DNA of 64,000 nucleotides, taken from the NCBI GenBank assembly GCA_036381015.1, contig DASVDR010000011.1, forward strand, positions 62,001 to 126,000, written 5' to 3'. A model generated the notes under the pieces. The model did no database searches, was not told where the DNA came from, and saw only the letters and a program-made list of their open reading frames with translations. Both the position numbers and the translations under genes were made by a program. This DNA comes from Gammaproteobacteria bacterium. GTDB lineage: Bacteria > Pseudomonadota > Gammaproteobacteria > Steroidobacterales > Rariloculaceae. Shown here piece after piece: positions 45,214 through 52,682 of the stretch (within the stretch, counting starts at the first letter, position 1; every line of letters starts with the position of its first letter).

Positions 45214-45945
45214 ATGAAGCTGCTGGCCGCAAGCCTCCTCCCGCTGATGGTGGTCGGTTGCGCGGGCGCTCCCACGACGAGCGATACGGGCCCCGCCGAC
45301 CGCTGCGAAGTCACGGACTGTTTCTTCGAGCGTGACGTCCGCTCGTTCGAGGTCGTCGACAGCGACACCGTCGTCGTCTACGTCGGGTCGCAGCGCTGCC
45401 CCTTCGTCGTCGAGCTCGAAGGCATCGCGTGCGACGTCGCGATCGCGCCTCAGATCCATTTCATGCAAGCCGCCCTCGGGCGGTTCGATCGGGTCGCGCC
45501 GGTCCGAAGCGCGCAGATTTGCAGCACGACCACCGGGCTCTACCTGTATGCGGGCATCATCGACCCGTCCGCGTTGTTCGACCGCGAATCGATCGATCCG
45601 ATCACGGGCCGCCGCCGGGGTCTCGGCGGCTTCCCGAGCGACGACGCCGGGTTCGACGGGGCGATCCAGGTCGATCCGACGTCCCGGGACATCTGCCGCG
45701 TCGACGACATCCGCTCCGTCAACGACGATCAGCTGATCGAGCTTTTCGTGGAGGAGGGCGTCGCCGCTCCGCCGCCGCCGGTCGGGAGCGGGGAGCTCGA
45801 GGTGCCCGAGCAGCCGGAGGAGGCTGGGGCAGCACCCGGCGGCGCTGCCGCGCCGCCGACGCAAGACGGCGGCAGAGAGGAGGCCGAGCAGCCTTCCAGC
45901 GCGCCCGCCGAGGGATCGCGCTCCGAGCCCGCCGCGGAAGACTGA
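45214..45945 (+). CDS. DUF6491-like lipoprotein
   Basis: 243 residues. A lipoprotein signal (LLAASLLPLMVVGC) is followed by a folded part (about 30-175) with two Cys-rich patches (DRCEVTDCFFE, VGSQRCPFVVELEGIACDV), then a disordered Pro/Glu/Ala tail from about 180. I associate the folded part with DUF6491, whose function is unknown. Likely anchored at the outer membrane. It converges on the M48 protease gene with only four bases between stops. Confidence 0.65.
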   Translation: MKLLAASLLPLMVVGCAGAPTTSDTGPADRCEVTDCFFERDVRSFEVVDSDTVVVYVGSQRCPFVVELEGIACDVAIAPQIHFMQAALGRFDRVAPVRSAQICSTTTGLYLYAGIIDPSALFDRESIDPITGRRRGLGGFPSDDAGFDGAIQVDPTSRDICRVDDIRSVNDDQLIELFVEEGVAAPPPPVGSGELEVPEQPEEAGAAPGGAAAPPTQDGGREEAEQPSSAPAEGSRSEPAAED

Positions 45946-45949
45946 TCCG

Positions 45950-46726
45950 TTAGAGCTGGCAGGCCGGTCGCTTGCCCGCCTCGCGAGCGGCGTTGTACTG
46001 GACGAGCGCGGGCGTCAAGTTCTTGATCAGATCGTCGAGGCGCCGGTCATCGCCCGGGTGCGTCGACAGGAACTCCGGCGGCTTATTCTCGTTGGCGGCC
46101 GACATGTTCTTCCACAAGTAGATCGTCGCGCGCGGATCGAATCCGGCCTTCGCCATGTATTCGAGACCGACGACGTCCGCCTCGCTCTCCTGCTTGCGGC
46201 TGTACGGCAGATTCCACAGCAACGCAGTGGCCGTGCGCGCGATGTCGGTGCCTGCGACGGCGCCGCCGAGAATCGCAAGCGCGTCGCCCCGTGACTGCCG
46301 CTTGGCGCGCTCCATCACGTGATCGGACGTGAGATGCGCGATCTCGTGCCCGATGACGGCCGCGAGCGCGTCCGGCGTGTCGGCGACTCTCAAGATGCCG
46401 GTGAACACGCCGACCTTACCGCCCGGCATCGCGAAGGCATTCATGGTCTCGTCGTCGAACACGCGGATCTCCCATGGGAGATCTCCGAACGACGGGTCCA
46501 GCACGTCGATGATGTCGTTCGTGATGCACTCGACGTAGGCTTGCACCCTGGCGTCCGGCGCAGGCGGCAAGTGCTTCTTCATCATCAGCCATTGCACGCG
46601 CGCTTCGCGCTCGATTTCCTTCTCGGAGACGAACAGGCCGGCTTGGGCCGTGCTAGCCAGCAAAACGCCGCCGAGCAGACCGGCGGCTAGGGCGGCGGCA
46701 CCGCTCCGGATCGTGACTTGGCGCAT
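45950..46726 (-). CDS. Periplasmic M48 family metalloprotease
   Basis: 258 residues. Signal peptide ending near LASTAQAG, then the zinc motif VIGHEIAHLTSDHVMER and the third ligand in QESEADVVGLEYMAKAGFDP; FLSTHPGDDRRLDDL closes the M48 pattern. Resembles LoiP/YggG-like and BepA-like quality-control proteases but lacks the BepA TPR domain. 374 bases of GC-rich sequence lie upstream of its start. Confidence 0.92.
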   Translation of the reverse strand: MRQVTIRSGAAALAAGLLGGVLLASTAQAGLFVSEKEIEREARVQWLMMKKHLPPAPDARVQAYVECITNDIIDVLDPSFGDLPWEIRVFDDETMNAFAMPGGKVGVFTGILRVADTPDALAAVIGHEIAHLTSDHVMERAKRQSRGDALAILGGAVAGTDIARTATALLWNLPYSRKQESEADVVGLEYMAKAGFDPRATIYLWKNMSAANENKPPEFLSTHPGDDRRLDDLIKNLTPALVQYNAAREAGKRPACQL

Positions 46727-47100
46727 GGGTCACCTGCCTCGTGATCGCTGCGTCTTTGGAGTCCCGGAGGACTCCGGCGGTTCACTCTGAGAAGCATACT
46801 ACAAGCGGTCCCGGGGTGCCGCGACGCCGGTCCCCCAGCACCGGCGGCCGTTGCGCGGGTGCCACGCGGCGTCTGGCCTGAGGGCGCCGCCGCATGGGCG
46901 GCGGACCGGGGGCTGGCTGACGCGGCATCCCGCGGGGCTTGTCCCGCGGCAACCGTGGCGGCAGGCGGCGCCAAGCCGCCCCGGAGCCGCGGGCCGCAGG
47001 GCTGCCGGTTCGCTGTCAGAGCCGGGCGCCGTCGAGCGCCGGGCGCCGTCAAGGGCCGGACGCGCCCGGCGGACGAGGCCGTCAGTCCGCCGGAGGAGCG
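46727..47100. other. GC-rich intergenic stretch with hairpins and short repeats
   Basis: No convincing gene. It contains a hairpin CCGCGGG/CCCGCGG (46930-46949), another with CGCCGC/GCGGCG arms near 46886-46904, a 17-bp tandem repeat (47021-47037 and 47038-47054, starting GCCGGGCGCCGTC) and a 13-bp direct repeat CGTCAGTCCGCCG at 47080-47092 and 47099-47111 that reaches into the next gene. It could be a structured leader for the M48 gene or degenerate repeat DNA. I looked for RNase P and tmRNA landmarks and saw none. Confidence 0.5.
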
Positions 47101-47673
47101 TCAGTCCGCCGACGCCATCCGTATTCGCTTATCGGCGAATCCGAACAGCAGACGCGGATCGAGCTTCAACTGCAGAAACACGAGCCCGCTGACCGTGGGA
47201 TCCACGCGGGTCACGTTCGTCGCGCTGTCCATCATCGACTGGGAAAGATAGGTCAGATTCAGCGCGACGCTCCGGGTACCGAACGTCAGCGCCGGCAGAA
47301 GCCCGGGAAACGGCTCGTTGTCGTTGACGTCTTGGCGCGTCATCAGGAAGCCCACGACGCCGACATCGACGAAAAGGCCCTCGTGGAGCGACGAGAGCCG
47401 AAAACGGCGCTTCAGGCCGCCGCCGGCCATGTACGACATCTCGTCGGCGCTGTCCACGAAGCCGTTGAAGAGCGCTACTTTGACCCAGCGCGACCCGGCG
47501 TCGAATTCTCGCTCGATGCCGAGGCCCCAGTTTTGCTCGTTCCAATCTTTGGACGAGTTCACATGGATCGATTTCCCGTTCAGGACAAGGCTCCAGTCTT
47601 GAGCCGCCGCCGGAAAGGAGATGCCGAGCAAGAGCGCAAGCATGGCGCTCGCGAAGAGCTTCGAGGTGTCCAT
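47101..47673 (-). CDS. Small outer-membrane beta-barrel protein of unknown function
   Basis: 190 residues. Signal peptide (AMLALLLGISFPAAAQ) followed by alternating strands: DWSLVLNGKSIHVN, NWGLGIEREFDAGSRWVKVALF, EGLFVDVGVVGFL, PALTFGTRSVALNLTYL and a C-terminal LKLDPRLLFGF (some partly quoted). The LNGKSIHVNSSKDWNEQNWGLG pattern resembles a family often loosely named sn-glycerol-3-phosphate transporter in pseudomonads, which I do not trust as a function. About eight strands fit a small barrel like PagP. Confidence 0.7.
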   Translation of the reverse strand: MDTSKLFASAMLALLLGISFPAAAQDWSLVLNGKSIHVNSSKDWNEQNWGLGIEREFDAGSRWVKVALFNGFVDSADEMSYMAGGGLKRRFRLSSLHEGLFVDVGVVGFLMTRQDVNDNEPFPGLLPALTFGTRSVALNLTYLSQSMMDSATNVTRVDPTVSGLVFLQLKLDPRLLFGFADKRIRMASAD

Positions 47674-47908
47674 GAACCATCGGAAGCAAGTCGTATGCCA
47701 TTTCGAAAATTTTCTCTACACCAATAAGTTAGCGACGCTACTTAATGACCGAAATCAGAAAGTGTAAAGCGTTCCGACAGCGTGGCGGCGCCGGCTGGCG
47801 CGAAGCTCGAGGGGCTCATCGACGCCTCGGGATGGCGTCGCGGGAGGCAAACGGGCACGGGACGGTCACAGGACGGTCGGTGAAGGAGGAACCGACCGTC
47901 GATAGTCC
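47674..47908. other. Non-coding stretch left of dif
   Basis: The first 80 bases are AT-richer and probably hold the promoter of the barrel gene. The rest encodes nothing I can support; a 64-codon open frame from 47745 runs through the dif site and has no features of a real protein. Confidence 0.4.
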
Positions 47909-47936
47909 AGTGCGCATAATGTATATTATGTCAATT
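47909..47936 (+). other. dif: dif site (XerCD recombination site)
   Basis: The 28 bases match E. coli dif at 25 positions. The XerC-side arm (GTGCGCATAA after one mismatch) and the TGTATA centre are identical; the XerD-side arm reads TTATGTCAATT against TTATGTTAAAT. This is the chromosome-dimer resolution site near the replication terminus, or a dif-like site carried by a mobile element. Its position 37 bp outside the left repeat of the ars segment raises both options. Confidence 0.85.
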
Positions 47937-47973
47937 TAGAGCTTAGTCGACGAAAGTAGCTGTCGGCAGATGT

Positions 47974-48006
47974 TGTCCGGCCAACGAAATTCCGGTAACC
48001 CTCTTC
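47974..48006 (+). repeat. Left 33-bp inverted repeat of the ars segment
   Basis: Begins TGTCCGG and contains ACGAAATTCCGGTAACCC. Its reverse complement matches 52309-52341 at 27 of 33 positions, 17 of 18 in the core. A second AAATTCCGGTA core lies 21 bp further in (48008). Paired ends starting TGT with repeated inner cores resemble transposon termini with several transposase-binding sites. No clear target duplication was found. Confidence 0.65.
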
Positions 48007-48347
48007 AAAATTCCGGTATCGCATTGAGCGTCAGGGATCGGCGGGCTCGGGCTGAGGCGATAGCCTGCGCCGGGCGGCTTTATCGCATTCGAGCCCCCTC
48101 GCCTTGTGTATCGTCGTTATGGACTTCGCGGGAGGCATTGGCCGCACGTAGGAGCGTCAGACTGCTGCTCCGCATGCCTTCTCAATGGTGGGCGGCGATT
48201 TTGAACGTGCTCGATGCGAAGCTCGGACCGAACTGCACGCTCGTGCCGTAGGCGTGATCGTCTTAGGTGCTGACGAAGCCACGGCCTGACCTGCGCTGAA
48301 AGGTGAGGTCCGACGAAACCGTTGCCGAGCTCCGATGAGCTACTCGC
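48007..48347. other. Non-coding stretch between left repeat and arsR promoter
   Basis: Apart from the second AAATTCCGGTA core at its left edge I see no gene. A 93-codon open frame (47970-48251) crosses the inverted repeat and has no ribosome site or protein-like pattern. Confidence 0.4.
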
Positions 48348-48376
48348 TTGACATTTCGATTATCCTCGGAATATCG
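48348..48376 (+). promoter_or_regulatory. Promoter and possible ArsR operator before arsR
   Basis: TTGACA (48348-48353) is followed after 17 bases by ATATCG or after 18 by TATCGT, giving a good -35 and weak -10. The spacer holds an imperfect inverted repeat, CGATTAT and AATATCG around CCTCGG, in the usual place for an ArsR operator that overlaps its own promoter. Confidence 0.55.
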
Positions 48377-48384
48377 TAGTAGAC

Positions 48385-48738
48385 ATGAAAACCCGCGACG
48401 CCATCGAAGCTCTGGCCGCTCTCGCGCACGAGCACCGCCTCGCCGTCTTTCGCCTCCTCGTCGAGAGGGGCCCGGAGGGACTCCCGGCCGGCGAGATCGC
48501 CGAGCGCATCGGCCTCCTTCCGTCCTCGCTCACTTTCCATTTGCAGCATCTGACGCGCGCGGGCCTGCTCACTCAGCGGCGCATGGGTCGGCAGCTCATC
48601 TACGCCGCCGACTTCGACGCGATGAATGCACTGGTCGGCTATCTGACCGAGAACTGCTGCAGCGGAGCCGGCGGCTGCACGCCCGCAACCGCGCCTAAGA
48701 AGCCGTCCGGCAGTCGCAAGGCCACCCAGGTCGCCTGA
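48385..48738 (+). CDS. arsR: ArsR-type arsenite-responsive repressor
   Basis: 117-residue winged-helix regulator: ALAHEHRLAVFRLLVERGPEGL, GEIAERIGLLPSSLTFHLQHL recognition helix, and GRQLIYAADFDAMNALVGYL (first ones partly quoted). The likely metalloid site is C91, C92 and C98 in NCCSGAGGC, the same spacing as Cys95/96/102 of the Acidithiobacillus ferrooxidans ArsR and unlike the CxC site of the plasmid R773 protein. It heads the ars genes to its right. Confidence 0.92.
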   Translation: MKTRDAIEALAALAHEHRLAVFRLLVERGPEGLPAGEIAERIGLLPSSLTFHLQHLTRAGLLTQRRMGRQLIYAADFDAMNALVGYLTENCCSGAGGCTPATAPKKPSGSRKATQVA

Positions 48739-48751
48739 CCGAGACCGCATC

Positions 48752-48877
48752 ATGACAACGATCACCGCTCGCCCCTCTCTTTCGGCTGCCGTCGATTTCC
48801 TTGCAGCGGTCCGCGTCTGCTGCACCTCCCCGGAGAAAGCGGAAGCGCAAGATCGCAGGGCCGCCTGCTGCGCTTGA
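48752..48877 (+). CDS. Possible 41-residue peptide with two Cys pairs, between arsR and arsH
   Basis: ATG 48752 opens 13 bases after the arsR stop and the frame ends at TGA 48875-48877. The product has RVCCTSPEK in the middle and ends RAACCA. Paired cysteines and position suggest an arsenite-binding peptide or the degraded end of an arsenic gene such as arsI; it may also be chance. No Shine-Dalgarno better than GAGACC is seen. Confidence 0.35.
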   Translation: MTTITARPSLSAAVDFLAAVRVCCTSPEKAEAQDRRAACCA

Positions 48878-48898
48878 GGCACGCCGCGAGTGCGACCC

Positions 48899-49633
48899 AT
48901 GCCGGATCCCGACACTCTGCCGAACCTCGACTCCGACCACGTGGACGCACCGGATGTCGGGCGCTTTGCCCTCCCACACCCTTCGATGCATCCACCGCGC
49001 ATCCTGCTGCTGTACGGCTCGCTGCGCGAGCGCTCCTACAGCCGCCTTCTGACCGAAGAAGCGGCGCGCCTGCTGCGTCGCTTCGGCGCCGAGCCGTGCA
49101 TCTTCGATCCGCGGGAGTTGCCGCTGCCGGATGCCACGGCCGCGAATCATCCGAAGGTGCAGGAGCTACGCGCCCTGTCCGAGTGGTCGGAAGGCCAAGT
49201 GTGGTGCAGCCCGGAGCGCCACGGCAATATCACCGGCGTGTTCAAGAGTCAGATCGACTGGCTGCCGCTGAACACCGGCAGCATCCGCCCAACCCAGGGA
49301 CGCACGCTCGCAGTGATGCAGGTCTGTGGCGGCTCGCAGTCCTTCAACGCAGTGAACGCGCTGCGGGTCCTCGGGCGCTGGATGCGCATGATCACCATCC
49401 CGAACCAGTCCTCGGTGCCCAAAGCGTTTCAGGAGTTCGATGAAGCTGGACGCATGAAGCCGTCGCCCTACTACGATCGCGTGGTCGATGTAATGGAAGA
49501 GCTGGTGAAGTTCACGCTCCTCACACGCGATCACGCCTCATATCTAAATGATCGCTATAGTGAGCGACGAGCGGACGCCGAAGCCGCTCAGAAGATCGAG
49601 CGCATGGTTGATGCCGCGTCGAACACCCGTTGA
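48899..49633 (+). CDS. arsH: ArsH, NADPH-dependent FMN reductase / organoarsenical oxidase
   Basis: 244-residue flavodoxin-like protein. Family marks: [20 protein letters not shown] (FMN phosphate loop), [39 protein letters not shown] (partly quoted) and [20 protein letters not shown]. ArsH oxidises trivalent methylated or aromatic arsenicals to less toxic pentavalent forms. ATG 48899 gives the usual N-terminal extension [11 protein letters not shown]. It follows arsR in the same direction. Confidence 0.95.
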   Translation: MPDPDTLPNLDSDHVDAPDVGRFALPHPSMHPPRILLLYGSLRERSYSRLLTEEAARLLRRFGAEPCIFDPRELPLPDATAANHPKVQELRALSEWSEGQVWCSPERHGNITGVFKSQIDWLPLNTGSIRPTQGRTLAVMQVCGGSQSFNAVNALRVLGRWMRMITIPNQSSVPKAFQEFDEAGRMKPSPYYDRVVDVMEELVKFTLLTRDHASYLNDRYSERRADAEAAQKIERMVDAASNTR

Positions 49634-49705
49634 GGCACGAGCCCCTGCGCTTCGTGAGCGCCGGGACGCGTATACCTTCCGGATCACGGACTTCGTAACG
49701 GGTCC

Positions 49706-50791
49706 ATGCTGACCATCAAGTCGCCTCGAACCGCGACTCGAGCGGTAGACGTGCTGATCGTGGGCGCCGGCCAGGCCGGGCTCGCCGCGGCCCGGGCGGT
49801 GACTGAGCGCGGCGTAGCCTGCGTCGTGCACGAGCGCCACCCCAGAATCGGCGATTCGTGGCGCAGGCGGTTCGATTCCCTCGTGCTCTTCACGCCCCGT
49901 CGTATCAGCACCCTGCCCGGTCTCGACCATGAAGGCGATCCGCGCGGCTATCCCGGCAAGGACGAGATGGGCGACTACCTCGAGCGCTACGCCAAGCGCT
50001 TCTCTCTGCCCGTCGTCGCCGGCAACGGCGTTGCGCGTCTTACGAGGGAGCAGGAGCATTTCCGGGCAGAGCTGGACGACGGTAGCGTCATTTCCAGCCG
50101 AGCCGTCGTCGTCGCCATCGGGACCTTCCAGCGCCCGCGCGTTCCCGGCTTCGCTTCTCGACTTGCACCGCACGTGCTGCAACTCGATGCCGCCTCGTAT
50201 CGCAACCCTGCGCAGATCCGCGGACGTCGCGTGTTGATCGTCGGCGATGGCGCAACGGGCCGGCAGATTGCGCTCGAGCTCGCGCCTCACTACAGCGTCA
50301 TCCTCGCTACCGGACGTCGGCGCAACTTCGGCTTTCAACGCTTGTTCGGCACTGATACGACGGAGCTCGCGCTGCGCACGGGCCTACTCACCGCGGACAA
50401 AGCCAGCGTCGCCGGTCGTCTCGTGCGTGCGCTCGACTTGACACCCGGGCTGAATCTCCAGCTCCGGGCGCTGCGTAGAGCGGGCATCGAGGTGATGCGC
50501 CGTTGCGTCGACGCGGAGGGGCAGCGGGTGACCCTCGCGGATGGTAGCCAGCGTGACGTCGATGCCGTGATTTACGCGGCGGGTTACGTTGACGACACGA
50601 CATGGGTAGACATTCCGGGTGCGACCGAAGGGGGGCGGTTGCTGGAGCACCGCGGAATCTCGCCGGTACCCGGGCTCTACTACGTGGGACGCGATTGGCA
50701 AACGTCTCGTGCTTCCGGGCTCGTCTGTGGAGTCGCATACGATGCAGAGGCAATTGGCGCTCGTCTGAGCGAAGGAGCGACGTTCTCCTAG
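49706..50791 (+). CDS. arsO: ArsO-like flavin-dependent monooxygenase
   Basis: 361 residues. FAD motif VLIVGAGQAGLAAARAV near residue 16 and an NADPH motif VLIVGDGATGRQIALEL near 177, with an ATGRRRNFGFQRLFGTD segment between them and the C-terminal domain. Similar monooxygenases called ArsO occur in ars operons; their reaction is not firmly established. Context after arsH and before a DoxX gene supports an arsenic role. 72 bases separate it from arsH. Confidence 0.75.
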   Translation: MLTIKSPRTATRAVDVLIVGAGQAGLAAARAVTERGVACVVHERHPRIGDSWRRRFDSLVLFTPRRISTLPGLDHEGDPRGYPGKDEMGDYLERYAKRFSLPVVAGNGVARLTREQEHFRAELDDGSVISSRAVVVAIGTFQRPRVPGFASRLAPHVLQLDAASYRNPAQIRGRRVLIVGDGATGRQIALELAPHYSVILATGRRRNFGFQRLFGTDTTELALRTGLLTADKASVAGRLVRALDLTPGLNLQLRALRRAGIEVMRRCVDAEGQRVTLADGSQRDVDAVIYAAGYVDDTTWVDIPGATEGGRLLEHRGISPVPGLYYVGRDWQTSRASGLVCGVAYDAEAIGARLSEGATFS

Positions 50792-50819
50792 AAGCGGTGT
50801 CGAGGAGGAGTAGCAAGCA

Positions 50820-51329
50820 ATGAGCAGAGCATGGGACGGTGACTGGTGGCGTTCTCCGGGTGAAAGCCGATGGGCAATTCTCATCCGGATCATGCTGGCT
50901 GGCGTGTTCATCCCGGAAGGGATACAGAAGCTGATCTTTCCCGAGATCCTTGGCAGCGGGCGTTTTTCGGGCATCGGCATCCCGTGGCCCGAATTCACGG
51001 GGCCCCTCGTCGGCTGGGTGGAGCTCGTCTGCGGGCTGCTGCTGCTCGTCGGTTTCCTGAGCCGCTACGCCGCCGTGCCGATCATCGTCATCATGATCGT
51101 TGCCATCGTCTCGACCAAAATCCCGATTCTGCTCGGTTCGGACTGGCTGATCTTCAACGTGCGTGAGCTCAGTCGTTACGGCTTCTGGAGCATGGCGCAT
51201 GAAACGCGCACCGATTGGGCGATGCTTTTGGGCGCGATGTACGTGCTCCTCGCAGGTGGCGGTCGATGGTCTGTGGATGCGCGGCGGCATAGCAGTGGCC
51301 GACCCGTTTCGCCAAGGATGGCACCGTAG
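50820..51329 (+). CDS. DoxX-family membrane protein
   Basis: 169 residues with four predicted membrane helices: ILIRIMLAGVFIPEGIQKLIF, GPLVGWVELVCGLLLLVGFL, YAAVPIIVIMIVAIV and WAMLLGAMYVLLAGG (first partly quoted). The first matches the DoxX signature, a small helical-bundle family involved in redox or sulfur chemistry. Starts 28 bases after arsO, likely co-transcribed. Confidence 0.85.
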   Translation: MSRAWDGDWWRSPGESRWAILIRIMLAGVFIPEGIQKLIFPEILGSGRFSGIGIPWPEFTGPLVGWVELVCGLLLLVGFLSRYAAVPIIVIMIVAIVSTKIPILLGSDWLIFNVRELSRYGFWSMAHETRTDWAMLLGAMYVLLAGGGRWSVDARRHSSGRPVSPRMAP

Positions 51330-51419
51330 AGGACGAGCCGCCGATCGTTAACGCCGCACGAGGGCAATGCGGAGTACGATCGTCCTGTTCGATGCGGTTG
51401 ACCACCCCGCATTCGGCTG

Positions 51420-52064
51420 CTACCGGCGCACGACCAGGTGCATCGCCGCCCCGGTGGAGACGTGCTCCTTCACTTCGTAGCCGAGCGATGGAAGGTCGAG
51501 ACCTTCGAACAAGGGCTCGCCGCGTCCGAGCAGAATCGGCGATATCGCCAGGTGCATCTCGTCGATGAGTCGCGCCTGGAGATACTGGCGAATGGTGGCG
51601 GCACCGCCGCCGATCCGCACGTCCTTGCCGTTGGCCGCAGCCCGTGCCCGCTCGAGCGTAGCCTCGATTCCTTCGGTGACGAAATGGAAGACGGTGCCGC
51701 CCTCCATCTCCAGAGGCGGACGTGGATGGTGTGTGAGAACGAAGACCGGCACGTGGTACGGCGGATTGGCTCCCCACCAGCCCTTCCACTCGAAGTCCGG
51801 CCAAGGTCCGCGTACCGGCCCGAACATGTTGCGGCCCATAATCCAGGCGCCAAGATTCTCGAACGAGCGTGCCGCGAAGTCGTTGTCGATATCCGTCGTT
51901 CCGCTCTCGCGCCGTTGTACGTTTTGCTGGAAAGTGAGGGTCGGAATGAACCAGCCGTGCAACTGTTCACCGCCGCGGCCCAGTGGGTGGTCGCGGCCCT
52001 GATCCGGTCCGGCACCGAACCCGTCGGCCGACACGCTGAAGGCGTTTACGCGAAGTTTGGACAT
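51420..52064 (-). CDS. Dihydrofolate reductase/RibD-type reductase family protein
   Basis: 214 residues, RibD C-terminal fold: KLRVNAFSVSADGFGAGP at the start, WIMGRNMFGPVRGPW, VPVFVLTHHPR, DVRIGGGAATIRQYLQARLIDEMHLAISPILLGRGEPLF (partly quoted). Such proteins use NADPH but most have no known substrate. It is convergent with the ars genes and is the last gene before the right inverted repeat. Confidence 0.88.
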   Translation of the reverse strand: MSKLRVNAFSVSADGFGAGPDQGRDHPLGRGGEQLHGWFIPTLTFQQNVQRRESGTTDIDNDFAARSFENLGAWIMGRNMFGPVRGPWPDFEWKGWWGANPPYHVPVFVLTHHPRPPLEMEGGTVFHFVTEGIEATLERARAAANGKDVRIGGGAATIRQYLQARLIDEMHLAISPILLGRGEPLFEGLDLPSLGYEVKEHVSTGAAMHLVVRR

Positions 52065-52308
52065 GTCGTCTCCGTGGTTTGGGCCTTGCTCTGGTCTTAG
52101 GTCGTATTGAGCAGTTCGACAAGACGGTATGTCCCGCTTGTCGATGTGAAAACACTCGATCGAACCAACGCAATCAGTCCTCGTTGCCGGAATTCCGCTC
52201 CGATAATTCAAGGCATCTGGAGATAATTATCCTAATTAATTGATAGATATGCGGAACCTTTGAGTGCGCGGTGGCGGAATCTCGGCGACAAAGGTATTGA
52301 AGCAGAAC
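52065..52308. other. AT-rich stretch before the right inverted repeat
   Basis: No gene. It contains a GTTGCCGGAATTCCG core at 52183-52197 related to the terminal repeats and an AT-rich patch at about 52203-52250, unlike the GC-rich surroundings, which may include the reductase promoter. Confidence 0.4.
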
Positions 52309-52341
52309 GAACGGGGTTGCCGGAATTTCGTGGTCCCGACA
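52309..52341 (-). repeat. Right 33-bp inverted repeat of the ars segment
   Basis: Reverse complement of the left repeat at 47974-48006 with six mismatches; the core GGGTTGCCGGAATTTCGT (52314-52331) differs at one base of 18. It ends CCCGACA, mirroring the left TGTCCGG. With the left copy it bounds 4,368 bases carrying arsR, arsH, arsO, doxX and the reductase. Confidence 0.65.
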
Positions 52342-52398
52342 GTGGTGGTCGGGGCCAGTGCCGCTCCGACCGGCGTCTTCTTCTCCGCCCGGCGCCGA

Positions 52399-52451
52399 TT
52401 CCGCGGAAGCGTTTCTCGAATAAGAATCGTTCAACAAACGCTTCCGCGGAA
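52399..52451. repeat. Perfect 16-bp inverted repeat outside the ars segment
   Basis: TTCCGCGGAAGCGTTT (52399-52414) and AAACGCTTCCGCGGAA (52436-52451) are exact complements around a 21-base AT-rich loop, and each arm contains its own palindrome TTCCGCGGAA. The surrounding 52342-52682 has no supportable gene. It may be a recombination site, an operator pair or a remnant of a mobile element. Confidence 0.6.
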
Positions 52452-52682
52452 ACGAGCTCTGCAGGGGCATGGCATTCAAGCGCCCGGCCGCAACGCTTGC
52501 CGCTCACCTTGACGAGATAGATGCCGCGCTGGGAGTGCACGAGGAAGCGGCGGAATCGCCGCTGCTTGCCACTTTCAGAATATAGCCGGCATGGGGGCTT
52601 GCGGGAAGGCCCTGTTCTTGCTGCACCATCGCCGCCCACGCCGCAATTCGGCCGAGGCGGGAGTCACGACAAATGAACGACC

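Noticed and set aside
46805-47060. Possible RNase P RNA or tmRNA in the GC-rich gap
   Set aside because: None of the conserved landmark sequences of either RNA could be found by eye; hairpins alone are not enough.
47745-47939. 64-codon frame overlapping the dif site
   Set aside because: Composition is unlike a protein and its 3' end is the recombination site itself.
52201-52260. A second dif-like site at the right side of the ars segment
   Set aside because: The AT-rich stretch has some XerC/D-arm-like letters but no arm matches well in either orientation, so an element bounded by two dif sites is not supported.
52232-52639. 135-codon minus-strand frame in the gap right of the ars segment
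   Set aside because: It crosses both inverted repeats, is Arg-rich with no domain pattern, and lacks a ribosome site.
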